In this document: in pieces, positions 1-11,317 of the stretch
Position numbering within the stretch: position 1 is the first letter of the stretch
Layout: each line of letters opens with the position of its first letter
Notes under the pieces: generated by a model
Databases searched by the model: none
Told to the model about the DNA's origin: nothing
Seen by the model: the letters and a program-made list of their open reading frames with translations, nothing else
Position numbers and translations under genes: made by a program
Assembly: GCA_029532415.1 (NCBI GenBank)
Contig: JAQOTA010000050.1
Location: 4,092,001-4,156,000 of the forward strand
DNA: 64,000 nt
Direction: 5' to 3'
Source: Marasmius tenuissimus
Taxonomy: Eukaryota > Basidiomycota > Agaricomycetes > Agaricales > Marasmiaceae

Positions 1-3000
1 AGCCTGAGAGTAGACAAGCAATGCGAAATTTGCCAGATGACCGGAAGCGTTATTTGCTGCGCCAGCATCGTCAACAAACCACTGCCGGTATCAACACCGT
101 TACTCAAACGAGCCCCGGGCGATATGCGAAGTCATACGGGCCGGCTAGCGCAGCTGGTCTGACACGACTTGTACCACAATTGACAGGGGACGGACTCATG
201 AAACGTTTGTCTATGTGGGGAGCTATACAAGAGGACGGTAGCGCAGAGGCAAGCAGTAATGGAATCATGAAGGGACAGGTTGTGGAGGAACCACAAGCCC
301 TACAACCTCAGACTACTGGGGGTTTGTGGAGCAATTGGTTCGCTTCTTCCGGAGGCAATAACATTGAGGGTTCACCGAAGTGGTACATAGATGGCTTACG
401 GACCTACAAGACGACGGACAAGAAGCTCCTGAAACATCTCATATCCCTACGAGTTCATCTATCTACCGTCAAGGTTGGTTGGATCCAAGACTTCATGGGC
501 CCGGAAAAGGGACTGGAGACCTTGGGAACTCTCCTGGCCAGCATGGTTGGGAAGGGTGGGAAACGGCGGTCATTGACTGAAATCGAAGAGAGTAATCTGT
601 TTGAGGTTATCAAGTGCATTAAGGTACTCCTCAACACAGAGGTGAGTTTGCATACTCGACTTTAGGAACTCGTTTCACTTATTATCGCCCTGTAGTTTGA
701 TCGGGTCCTTCAGCAACCTATCATCATCACACATATCACCTATTCGTTGCACGGCGGATCCCTCAAACTACGGACTTTTGTGACAGAACTGCTGGCCGGA
801 ATATGCTTCCTCCATAACCGTGATGGCTACAAAGTTGTTCTTTCGGCCTTGTCCGACTACCGAGTCGTGTACGACGAGAACTTTCGTTTTGAGTCGCTCA
901 TCGCATCTCTGAGGCTCCCAGAAGTCTCGCACGATGGGGAGGTGGCTCAAGATGGCTTCGAGTTTGGTAGCGAAGAAGAGGGTATCTGGGAAGCTCGGAC
1001 TGCTTCTATGGCCCTTATCAATGCCATCACAAGCGTCCCGGACTCACTTGAAGACCGCGTTATCCTACGAGAAGAGTTTGGAAGGCGAGGCCTGAATGAA
1101 GTGATAGTGGTGCGTGGTTTCCTTTGAACGACCAGACAATTGTCTCCTCACCTTACCTTGATTAAAGGCTCTCCGATACATTCAACCCCCAGAGCTTCTT
1201 GTCAATCAGTTGAATATATATACGGAGTACAAGTTCGAGGACGAGGAAGATATGCGGGATAGAGCTCGATCGATGGTGGCTGGCGATCCTTCTGGTGAGC
1301 GGCCATCATCCGAGGTCGCGCTTGAGGAAGTAGTTCGTCTCGCAAGACAGCACGGAGAACTTTATCCTATCATGGTCGATATCCTAAACCATTACGGAAA
1401 GATTCTACACAAGGATATAGGCTTGTGAGCTTTGTGGGTCGCCTCGTCGTGACATTCAACTGAACATGCCGTTCCAGGGAACTCAAATCCGACCTCTTCA
1501 CCGTATTGGACCGCTTTGTTGAGCAGGCTGTTATGCTAGATAGCTTGTGAGTCTTCACCTGACTCCTCAACAAAGGGAATACTGATGAGGAATCTCCCAA
1601 AGTGATGACAATTGGTTCCTTTTCATGAAGCGCTTCACAGCGTCCGTTCAACATATCACCGGTCAGGAACTAGACGTCAAAGCGGCTTCTGAAGCTTCCG
1701 CCCTCAATGTCGTAGAGGAGGAGCTTGAGGCTTTGAGGAGCAAAGTTGAGGAGTTGAGTGACGAGGTATGTGCTGCTACGCTCAAACAAGATCAGGCTTA
1801 TACGAACACATCCAAAGAGGACCTCCCTTCGGAACGAGTTGAACCAACAGGTTGCAGAGTTGAACACCTTCAAATCTCTTCCGACTGCTACTGGTCATTC
1901 TGGACAGGGCAAGCCCGAGAACTTCCATGGTCTCGTTCAACGTCTAGTTCAGAAGGAGAAGCAAGTGTTGTCGCTCCAGTCCGAACTCGATCGGCTCAAA
2001 TCTCAGCATCCGAGTGAAGGAAGGGATGCGGTAAGCTCTCCATTCACTTTGTAATTTAGACGGTCCTTGAACTCTTCGGCATAGGATGAGAAGGCCAAAC
2101 GAGAACGCGATCGAACGAAATGGAACACGTTGATGGATGAAATAGCTAAACTGAAAATCAAGGTTCGTTACATCTCACTTCTACGTCGTGTAGTCCAAGT
2201 TTACGATATGACACGATCAGAATGGCGAGCTGGAGACCACTCTCGGTATAAGAGAGAAGGAGATTACATATCTCAAGCGTGCCCTCGAGTCGGTTTACAA
2301 TCGCTTCCTTTCCAGGGAAGAAACTCGCGAAGAGAGCCGTTTAGCAGAGATGGATGCAGAACAAATGGCAGCACGGACAATCGAGAGTCTTTCCCAGAAA
2401 GATGACCAAATCAATTCGCTGGTCGTCGAGGTCGCTGAGTTGAAGAAGAAACTCGCGGCGAAACCCAAGAATGAAAAAGAAGCCAAGTTACGAGCTCCGC
2501 CTCCTCCTCCTCCTCCACCAGCCAGGCGCCAATCAACGACTGTATCAGATTTATCACCAATATCGCCGAAGGCAGGTCCACCACCCCCTCCACCTCCACC
2601 CCCACCTCCTGCTCGTTCTCCCTCAGTGACATCCCTTTCTGGTCCATCACCGCCCCCGCCTCCCCCGCCTCCACCTCCGCCTGCTGGGTCGACTGGACCT
2701 CCCCCTCCCCCTCCACCCCCTCCTCCTCCTCCTTCCGGGGGTGCACCTCCGCCGCCTCCGCCCCCGCCACCTCCAGGTGTACCGCCTCCACCGCCTCCAC
2801 CTCCTGGTGCAGGCCCTCCGCCACCTCTCCCTCCGTCTTTCGGGGTTTCACGCAAGGTCACTAAGCCTGGTAAACGCCTCAAGCCATTCTTCTGGAATAA
2901 ACTGTCCAATCCAGCTATCACTAATTCCGTCTGGAATGAGGTTGATTTAGACGCATCATTTGACCTTAATGACCTGGAAGCTACGTTCGCGATAGATAAC

Positions 3001-4498
3001 ACACCTTCAAGCACCTCGCTCATGTCGGTGACCTCACCTCCAAAGAAGCAGAACGTGACGACTCTTCTGGATATCACTCGCGCAAACAATATAGGTAAGG
3101 GCGTCCCGCTTCGTACTCGTACATGTCGCTCATCTGTTCAAGCCATCATGCTGTCTCGCATCAAACTCGGGCTGGTCGACATTCGCCTTGCTCTGCTTGA
3201 GGTTCGGGATGATCAACTGACGGTTGACGACCTGAAGGCTATAAGCAAGCAATTGCCTACGACGGAGGAAATCACGCGGATTAAAGACTTTGGTGATGTC
3301 AGTAAACTGGCTAAAGCCGATCAATACTTCAGCCAGATTATCACTATACCAAGGCTGGCCGAGCGACTCGATGCTATGGTATACCGCCGAAAGCTAGAGG
3401 TCGATGTCGAAGAGATCCGTCCCGAGCTCAATCTCCTTCGAAATGCCTGTCGCGAACTTCGCTCCTCCCAGAGGTTCAAGGATGTTCTTAAAGTCGTCCT
3501 CACCGTTGGAAATGCCTTGAATGGTTCCACCTTCCGGGGAGGTGCGCGTGGCTTCCAACTCGAGGCATTGCTCAAGGTACCGAACATGCCGACTTCTGCC
3601 CGCCCGCTACTAACAATCATACACAGATGAAGGAAACCAAGACTGTCAAGGGTGACAAAGAGTGTCCTACTCTGCTTCATTACATTGCGAAAGTCTTGTT
3701 GAGGAGCAATCCCGACCTATTGCCATTCATCGACGACCTCCCCCATCTTGAAGCTGCCTCTCGAACCTCAGTGCAGACGACTCTGCAGACTGTCAATACC
3801 CTGGCGAGTGGCTTGAAGCAAGTTCAGACTGAAGTCACTCAGGCAAGACAGCGGAAGAGCGGCATATCAAACGATAGGTTCGTCAACGTTATGCAGGTAA
3901 TAGACCACAAAAACTGGATCCTTCACCAGGGGCACTGATTTTCTTCCTGGATAGCCTTTTGTCATCGAGGTGACACCAACGGTTGAAGCGCTGAAGAATA
4001 TGGCCGCGGCAGTTGACAATGAGCTGAGCTCTCTCATGCTGTATTATGGGGAGAATCCCGAATCTCCCGACGCTCCCAAACCTGAGGAGTTCTTCAGCCT
4101 CATTCTGGCCTTTTCCTTATCGCTCCAGAAATCTTCCTTGGAGGTGCACGACGCACAGGCGGCATTGGAGAAGTCCAAGCCCGGTATCAAGGAGCCTTCC
4201 GTAACGGAAGCCAGTCAAGAGCAGGTATGTTCAAGATGCGTATGGAGAAAGACCTCTGCTCTGACCTTGCACGCTACAGACCGTCAAGGAGTCGCCCAAT
4301 GCTCCGCCGCCATCACAGGGCTCACGGTTGTTATCACCCAAAGGTTCTGTTGGTCGTGGTGACCTGGATCAAGCAATACGGAGCATGAGGGATGGCAAGC
4401 GCAGACGTAATAACGTGACGACAGCTAGGCCGCTCAGCAAGATCTTTGTGGATGGCGGTGTGCCTGCGCGACACAGTCGTTTTATCGATAACGTGTAG
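1..4498 (+). CDS. Formin (SepA/Bni1/Cdc12-type actin nucleator), 5' end outside the window
   Basis: Formins nucleate and processively elongate unbranched actin filaments at hyphal tips and septa. The reading frame is already open at base 1 (PESRQAMRNLPDD runs through the first ATG at 21), so the N-terminus lies upstream. Order of parts: GTPase-binding/FH3 region in several exons (to about 1.5 kb), a coiled-coil-like stretch (about 1.6-2.4 kb), an FH1 region of long proline runs (about 2.50-2.85 kb) that would bind profilin-actin, then FH2 starting near FFWNKL at 2.89 kb. FH2 contains the conserved LTVGNALNGSTFRGGARGF segment near 3.5 kb. The last exon carries a DAD-like autoinhibitory tail (DLDQAIRSMRDGKRRRN) and stops at 4496-4498. 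Introns of about 50-60 nt interrupt the gene, for example near 643-693, 3588-3626 and 3896-3954. The family call is secure; individual splice sites were placed by eye. Confidence 0.95.
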
Positions 4499-4693
4499 AT
4501 GTAATGTTGGATTAGAAGCATTTTTATGATTTATTATTTCTTACACTTTTCTCTTGTTTTCTCTTTCTCACACGATGGACGATATCTGCACACATCATGT
4601 ATCTGCGAATTTGTATGTTTCTACATGTTTTAGTACGGGAATCCCCGGTAACGAGTTAATGACGATAATGATTTCGATTTGAAATTCTCCTTC

Positions 4694-6080
4694 CTATTTG
4701 TTCAACGGGGAAACCGCGTCGCAACGCGACACGCACTCGAGGAGGAGTTTGAACAACTCTTTCACCTGAACACAACATCAAGTAAGTGGGTGTGAGATAT
4801 ACGCAAGTCAAATCACTCACGTCCAATGATTCGGTAACGATACAATTCTTTCCGCCAGGTCCCCAGGTGTCATCCGAAGCCTTTTGATAGTCCCAGATGT
4901 CGACGACCGTTTCGCCTATGGTATGACTGGGAGCTAATTCAACATCAACTCTGTATCTCTTCGCCTTGAACAACTGTGGGTCGGCAACGTAGGCCACTGT
5001 CAGTGCGTCATGGAGGGGAGGGCCGTCGACGAAACCGAAGGTAGACTTGTAAGACTCGGCGAAGAAGTTGATGAGTGTTGAGAGTGTGTGTCTCAAGGGA
5101 GTGGTTTTGGAGTTGGTAGCAAGCAGCTTCTCGCGAATTTCCTTCGTGACGATCGCTGTGTGGGTGACGTTGAGGGGAATCATCACAGTGGGGACATTAG
5201 CGTTGAGCACTATTTGTGTAGCATGGGCTGGAGAAGAGGATCATGTTCGTGATCGTGCAGGAAAACTTAAACGTAGATAAACGAACGATCGCAAAGGATA
5301 TTGAACTCTGTAAGATTCAAGTGGGCAACTTGAAGAATGGAAGAGTACATGACATGTACTCACCCGCTACAGAGGAGCGATTTCCCAGACCAACGCCTCC
5401 GCCCATGAACACAAATTCTTCTATGGCCTCTAATAATTCAGGGTATACTGACACAAAAAGCGCGAGGTTTGTCATGGGACCGCTGGAGATGATAGTGGTC
5501 TTCGATCCTAATCCTCCCTTCCAGTTTGCCTTGATATGTCTGGACATTCCATCCAGTGCTCGTATGGGCGATCCCTCTCCATCCCGTGCGATCAAAGCCA
5601 GCACAGCGGGGTCGCCCGCACCGGGCAGACCCTCAACCCCACCGAGGCCATCGGGTCCATGAATCTCTGGATCATGCCTTGTGGGCACAATCAACGGTTT
5701 GGAGGCGCCAGGATATACTCGAAGGTGTGTAGGAGCCCCGAAAGCGAGAAGACAGCGCGCCGCGTTGATAGCTGTTGTCCCGATGCTTAGGTATCGACTG
5801 CAAGAATTACGTTCAAGTGCTGACCAGTGCAAGTACTATCCGTATTTCCGTGAGTCTGTGGGTTGAATCGGTTGTTGAGCCAAATTTCAACAGATTGGCA
5901 CGTTCACTGTACCGTGGAGATCCCCAAGAGGTGAATGTTTTCGCAATGCACGGCAAGCATTATCGCGGTAGCGTCATCGTGGCCCTATGTAGAGGGAAGA
6001 TAGAGGTAGGCGATGATGGTGAATAGTGCAGCAAGATACTCAACGGGATCAGCATCGAGCCACACATTCTTGAGGGTCAT
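4694..6080 (-). CDS. Inosine-uridine preferring nucleoside hydrolase
   Basis: The enzyme hydrolyses the N-glycosidic bond of ribonucleosides, releasing ribose and base for salvage. The start is ATG at 6080: exon 1 reads MTLKNVWLDADP, and after a short intron exon 2 begins GHDDATAIMLAV, together giving the calcium-binding DxDPGHDDA signature of the family (here DADPGHDD; many homologues have DCDPGHDD). Later landmarks are INAARCLLAFGAPT, ISSGPMTNLALF, FMGGG, a short exon with the conserved EFNI, and LNANVPTVMIPLNVTH. The C-terminal exon after an intron near 4760-4825 ends KLLLECVSRCDAVSPLNK with its stop at 4694. At least five exons are needed. The gene is convergent with the formin. Family assignment is firm, substrate preference cannot be told, and the splicing near 5.2-5.3 kb is only approximate. 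Confidence 0.9.
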
Positions 6081-6277
6081 CACCGCGAGAGTGAAGAAAT
6101 TAGGCGCCAATCCTTGTCGCGAGGTTCAAAGGGTGACCAGGCGCTCAAATGCCACTGGTTTCTACTACACACAGGAAATACATTGTATAAAGTTAATGGA
6201 AGAGATCGAGGGTAAGGAAGATGAGATACATAAATATCGTGAAAATGAATGGCAAAGTAAAGTTATGATAAATCAGG

Positions 6278-9244
6278 TCAAATCGATAACTTCGATGACT
6301 TTCTGTTGAGGAAAACGAATGAGAGGGTTCCTCCGCACGTAGCAAACGATGGGTTACAGACCTTTGGCCGGATTCTTGCACGTGCCGCCTCCAGAGGCCC
6401 CGCTGGTGGCATCGTCTTTGCAGGCTTCGCGGTGACCTTGGTTTCCTCGTCGGTATCGGTACTAGACTCGCCTGATGAGATGTTAATTAAGGGTAACGGC
6501 TTCGACGATCGCATCGACTTCAGTCCCAATGCAGGTACGCTTCTTGTGCCAGGAGTGGGTGAACACGCCCGCCTGGATCGAGAAGGATGCGTGATGTCAG
6601 AAATGGTGCGTATGGGTCGTTGTCGTTCATCACGGCCCAACAGAGCCTTTCGAGGCGAAGTGTGCTCTCTAGACTTGCGAGGGGATTTATTCAGCCGTTC
6701 CTTCTCTTTGGGAACAGCAGACGAGGGTAAACTATCGTCAGATGAGATTGATGGTCTCCGTCTGGTCGAGGTTGTTGGTTTGATAGGGGACGGCGTGTCT
6801 GGTGGCCCGGCAGGGGGAACAAAGGGATCGTAACCGTAGTGCATTATATCTGACGATGAGGCGGGATGCGGCTTGGGTCGATTCGAGGTTGCTTTAGCGA
6901 GATAATCAAAGAGTGCATCCTCATCCGGTAACGTAGAATCACCTTCTTGTTCAGACTTATCGTCGAGCTGATTGCACAATGCTCGATATTTATCTGAAGC
7001 GGAAGGCACGGGAACAGCTTTGGCCTTGCCCTTGGCTTTGGCGGTAACGGCGGAAGCGACTGGCTTGTGTGAACTGTAGAACGAGTCGATCCCTCCATTG
7101 CTGATTGACGTCATTCCCATAGTGTTAGACGAGGTCGGGCGGCGAGCGGTCGGGTTCTTTGAACGCCCTTTGGTGAGGTCTTTGATGACGGGTTTCGCAT
7201 TCGTGGATGGGGGCTGAGCCTTTCCAGTCCGCTGCTCGTCGAGAGAGGCCGTCCCGAGTGGTCCAGGCTTGCTCGCAACCGGGGGAGGCCGCGACGGCCC
7301 AACACCCCACAATGCGTTGTAGTCGCAATCTTCATCGGAAGAACATGGATCCCCATCCAGAGCAGCAAGTAATCTATTCTTCGCACTTCTGCCCGGAACC
7401 GGGGGAGGAGGGTCGCTGGCACTGGAAACAGGAACCTTGGCCTTCGCTCTGTCCTTCTTGGGTTGGGGCTTTGCTTGAACAGGATCAACGCGGTTCTCCT
7501 TCTCGAGCGGAGGAATATCTTCGATAGCACACGAGTCCTTGGAGTTCGCCTTCGGCTTCGGCTTTGAAGGGGAAGTCGTGGCAGGAGGCTTACGCTTCTT
7601 TGATTTCTTCTTCCTCTGGTCATACTCCTCAATCAAATATGGAGCAGCCTGGCATAGGATTTCGGCGGGTATCCATATACGAAGCTTGTCGTGGGGACTA
7701 GGAGGGTCCTTCTTCTTCGGCGAACCACGAGCGTTACAAGGCTCGCTGTCTGACCCGTCTTCCTGCTCGTCGAGGTAAGCCCACTCGTCCTCATCAGGTC
7801 GACGGATGCCTTTAACGCCGCTTGCGGTAAGCTTGACCAGGATGGAGGGTTCTATCTCTAGTCTGTACTCCAGCGTCTCCGAGGTTGAGGCATGCTGACG
7901 TGTTGAACGAATCCTGTTCGCCAAGTTCGGAAACGATTCACTCGATGTCTCTACTTGCATGTTGGAGGTGAAGTGCTTATTGATGAAATCCCAGTCCAAG
8001 ACGGGAGACTGCCCTCGGTCGTCGCCATGTTCCCGCTCTAATATAGCACGTCGCAAGATACGGAGTACAACTCCGTGGAAGATGACCGTCCGAAAACGCT
8101 TGATTATACTCTCCATGAACCCCCACTCGAAATAGAACTCGCATCTTTCGGCAAGTCGCAGCAGGGAAGGGTCCTTCTTTAACCAACCGTCCAATTTCCC
8201 ATGGCCGATCAAGAGGTCATCGTAGCGGTCCAGTCGCCCTAAGGTCTCACTGGTGATGGGATGAATGTATGAGAATAAGACGTCAATCCGGGGGAAGGTT
8301 CGTGGGATCTTGCCCGCAACCGATGGTTTCTTCATAGGAAGAAAACCCGTCGAGTTGGTAGCTAATTCATGTGCAAGGCCCGAGCGCCAGCTCACAAGGA
8401 AATCTTGGAATCGCTGAGAGTCTTTGTCCATAGTAGTAGCGGCTTTGTACAGACTCTTCCCGAACCCAGCTCTGGCTAGGCCGAGTGCGATTTTGATGCC
8501 ACAAGAAGGCAAGCCCGTGCTGTCGTAGTCTCCTCCCGAGCAAAGCGCAACGAAGATGAGGTCTGCTGGTTCCAGATAGGAGAGTTTGGGATGGGGAAGG
8601 TCGTAAACGACAGCCTTGACTTTCTCGTTGGAGCTGGAGGCTGCAGCAGACGCATGGGTGGAGGAATGGTTTCGAATGACGGTTCGAGCTCCGAAGAGGA
8701 AGTTGTCCACATCGTCCGACAAGATGCCATCAATGACGCCAATGCGATTTAACAAGGCGAGTTCAGCTTCAGCTTCACCTGGTGCCTACGAATTTGTTAG
8801 CGCTTGTAGGAACACATAATAACAACACACGATGCGCACCGTCCGATGCTCAAAACCAAAAGCGTCCAGAATCTCTTTCATCCCGTTCACCAACTTGTTT
8901 GAAGACTTATTGATCTTCTTCCCGCGCTTGAAGTCTGGCCGTTTAGGTCCATCGAAGATGAACAGGGGCAAAAAGCCATGGCTCGTGAGTTGGGCACACC
9001 GGAAAAACAGAGTGCGTAGTTCTGGATTTTCTCCCTCTTTCCCGTATTCGGCGTGAAAAAACCAAATGGACGCATCGATACCGACGCGAAATCCGCGACT
9101 TGGAGAGTTGAATTTCGTGAGGGAGAGTGCAGTGAGTGTAGTGACTGTTTGGCAAGGTTCGAGCTCCTATTGGGAGTATTAACTGAGCTGTTTGTCAAAG
9201 AGGAAAGAGCTTGAGCATACCGTCCACAGACCTGGTACGCCCAT
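6278..9244 (-). CDS. Yen1/GEN1-type Holliday-junction resolvase (XPG/Rad2 family)
   Basis: The family makes symmetric nicks in four-way DNA junctions and cleaves flaps during late recombination repair. The start is ATG at 9244 (MGVPGLWT, the canonical XPG N-terminus). After a ~53-nt intron, exon 2 gives the N-nuclease domain (FRVGIDASIWFFHAEYG and LFIFDGPKRPDFKRGKK). A second intron (about 8785-8836) precedes a large last exon that begins APGEAEAELALLNRIG and contains SDDVDNFLFGA and CSGGDYDSTGLPSCGIKIAL, i.e. the metal-binding acidic residues and the helix-hairpin-helix. GEN1-like proteins carry a chromodomain-like fold next; the region around WIPAEILCQAAPYLIEEY is the likely equivalent. The rest is a long, disordered Ser/Pro/Lys-rich tail, typical for cell-cycle phosphorylation in Yen1. 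GEN1/Yen1 fits better than FEN1 or EXO1 because of the HAEYGKEGENPELRTLFFR segment and the long tail. Confidence 0.92.
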
Positions 9245-9720
9245 GGCCCAGGCCTCAGAGCTAGATGGTGGCGAAAAGCAGATACGGCCCTGGAAAGCGC
9301 GTTATTGTTCTGTCGCGTTGTTTGAACAGACACGTGACCGCCACATGGTCATTAGTCCGGACTCCGTGCCGTGGCGTGCCCATCACACCGGGATAGGCAG
9401 TGAGGCACCCAGTGCAAACCGTGTGGCCTGGCCATGACCCTTGTAAGATGCTTGTTACCTGCGCAAAAGGATAGGTTGTCTCCTCAATAAGTCACAAAGA
9501 CAATCTGCCGCTGGCCAGGCTTAACAAAGGGATCTCACAAGAGCAAGCCACACGGTGTGCACTAGATCGCGCACGGTGCCTGCCCCCGGTCACCGTAATG
9601 ATTATATTCCTCAACAACTAGATTCTTGCTACATGCACAAAAGAACAAAGGTATAGATACAGTATGTGAGATCGTTTATCAGTTGATGTAAACTTAATTT
9701 GGATAAGCCTACAATCTTTT
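9245..9720. other. Intergenic stretch with a weak inverted repeat
   Basis: No supported gene. This is the upstream region of the resolvase and the downstream region of the next minus-strand gene. It contains the short inverted repeat listed separately and a CACGTG core at about 9331, which could be a bHLH site. Nothing else stands out. Confidence 0.5.
9411..9563. repeat. Short inverted repeat, possible relic MITE
   Basis: The 17-nt arm at 9411-9427 (AGTGCAAACCGTGTGGC) matches the reverse complement of 9547-9563 with one mismatch. Weaker matches continue inward (CTTGT.AGAT) around a centre near 9485. This is compatible with an old terminal-inverted-repeat element but is too short to classify, and no clear target-site duplication was recognised. 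Confidence 0.35.
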
Positions 9721-10989
9721 CTACAGATGTTCTTCACCTGTAGAGCTATAGCCCGGAGTGGGGTACGCAGCCAGTGACCCCTCACGTTCATTTTCGGGTG
9801 TAGGTAGGGAATGTGGGATTACCACTCGTCTTTCCTCGTCAGCTTCAGGAGAGGCGTGTCGCGACAAAATCGACGGAGGTGAGGGTATAACGCCAGGTAC
9901 GATTGGGGTGTCTTGTTCTCCGAACTCGTCGCGAAGAGGAGGGGGGTGGAGCAACCAGCTTGGTAAAGACAACAGATAATCTCGCGATTCTGCGTCTTCT
10001 GAGTTACTGCCAAAATCGTCGTACCGGCGGCTAACGGGGAAGAATCGGCGAGCGGGATGCCGTCGACTATCATAGGCAGACTCGGAGGGAGTGTTCGAGG
10101 TCGTGGGCTCCTCCGAACGATTCAGTAGAGCATCACGATGGTTGGACCGTCGCCGACTTGTGAATTCGTTGAAGTCGACAGCAGTTCGAGAACGACGGGC
10201 CCTCCGAACAGACGGTTGTCTCGTTAGGGAGGAGCTCGTTATGACGCGCGATGATGATGATGTGGGTATGGTAATAGAGTTTTGGCGACTAGAAGATCCT
10301 CCTCGATTCGAGGTGTGATCTGGGCTCGATTGTCTGATGAAGGGAAAGACCATATGGCTTGAATCGGTGTTGTAGGCTTCGTACAGTTCTGAGTTGACGC
10401 GAGCTCCCTCAGCAGCCGAGTCCAAACGTTCGTCTCCAGATGAATTGGCCTCTGGATCGGAAGTCAGGAAATCACTAAGGCCAACAATTCTGTGAGGCCG
10501 TCGGCTGTCGTAGCGCGAGCCCGCCTGGTGCGAAGCTGCTATTAGACTATGCAGGGCTCTCGTAGCTGGCCGAGAAATGACTTGAGGTTCCTGTCGAGGA
10601 CGAGAACTGCGGTCTGCAATTTCCTGTGAAAGTAGACGTCAGAAAGACATGGAGTAACCAAAGTTGGAATGTGCTCATAAATACCTTCACCAGACAATCA
10701 ATAATGGACGAAGTAAATGAATCACCTGTATCAAGCTCCTCCACAAAACGTTCATAACTGATCGTCGGCTCGTTCTTTTCTAATGCGGCTCTCGCTATGG
10801 CACCAGTGCTGCGAGGGAGAAGTAGTTTCACGTGCTTCAGTTCAAGAGATCTCCAGCAAAAGTGGTAAAACGTACACAAGCGTCTTGAATTTTGCACCCA
10901 GAACATCATCGTGATACTCTGGAGTCCTGTTGCATTGTTTAGATCATTTGCCAATCATATTTAATGCAGGCGGCGCACCATTTCCCCAT
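9721..10989 (-). CDS. Unrecognised protein with compact N-terminal domain and Ser/Arg-rich tail
   Basis: I do not recognise the family. A consistent four-exon model starts at ATG 10989: MGKW joins across a 52-nt intron to TPEYHDDVLGAKFKTLV, then across a second intron to TGAIARAALEKNEPTISYE and RFVEELDTGDSFTSSIIDCLVK, then across a third to EIADRSSRP and the long last exon. All phases agree, which supports the model. The first ~65 residues look like a folded, helix-rich domain. The remaining ~300 residues are low-complexity: many Ser, Arg and Pro, including TIPTSSSSRVITSSSLTRQ and RRARRSRTAVDF, and they end in STGEEHL. No membrane segment, signal peptide or catalytic motif was seen. It could be a basidiomycete-specific regulatory or scaffold protein, but that is only a guess from composition. 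Confidence 0.65.
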
Positions 10990-11317
10990 GGCTTCGTTGA
11001 AGGCTGAGATGATGCCGAGTGAAACGAGGATGAGTGAATAATGAATGAATATTTCGAGAACAATTGGGTAAATGTCGCCGCAGCGGCTCGCAGCGGTCCA
11101 CGCCGACTTATGATGGTGGGTCCAGTCGAAGGTGGGACACACAGCCCACACAGCCAACCCTGACGCGGACAGCAACAAACACCGATACAAATATCCAAGT
11201 CACGTGAGAGTTCGCGTACAGTACAAAACCCAAACAGGTGCAACGCATTAATCCAATCGGCCAGCTATGTAGGTACTTATAACTCAATACTATACGAGAA
11301 ACAAAAAACGGAGCCAT
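10990..11317. other. Intergenic region, promoter of the preceding minus-strand gene
   Basis: No gene supported. It contains a CACGTG palindrome at 11201-11206, and the rest reads as 5' flank of the 9.7-11.0 kb gene and 3' flank of the dynein gene. Confidence 0.4.

Noticed and set aside
2295..3089. Long minus-strand open frame rich in glycine
   Set aside because: It is the antisense shadow of the formin FH1 proline codons (CCN read as NGG) and has no family similarity.
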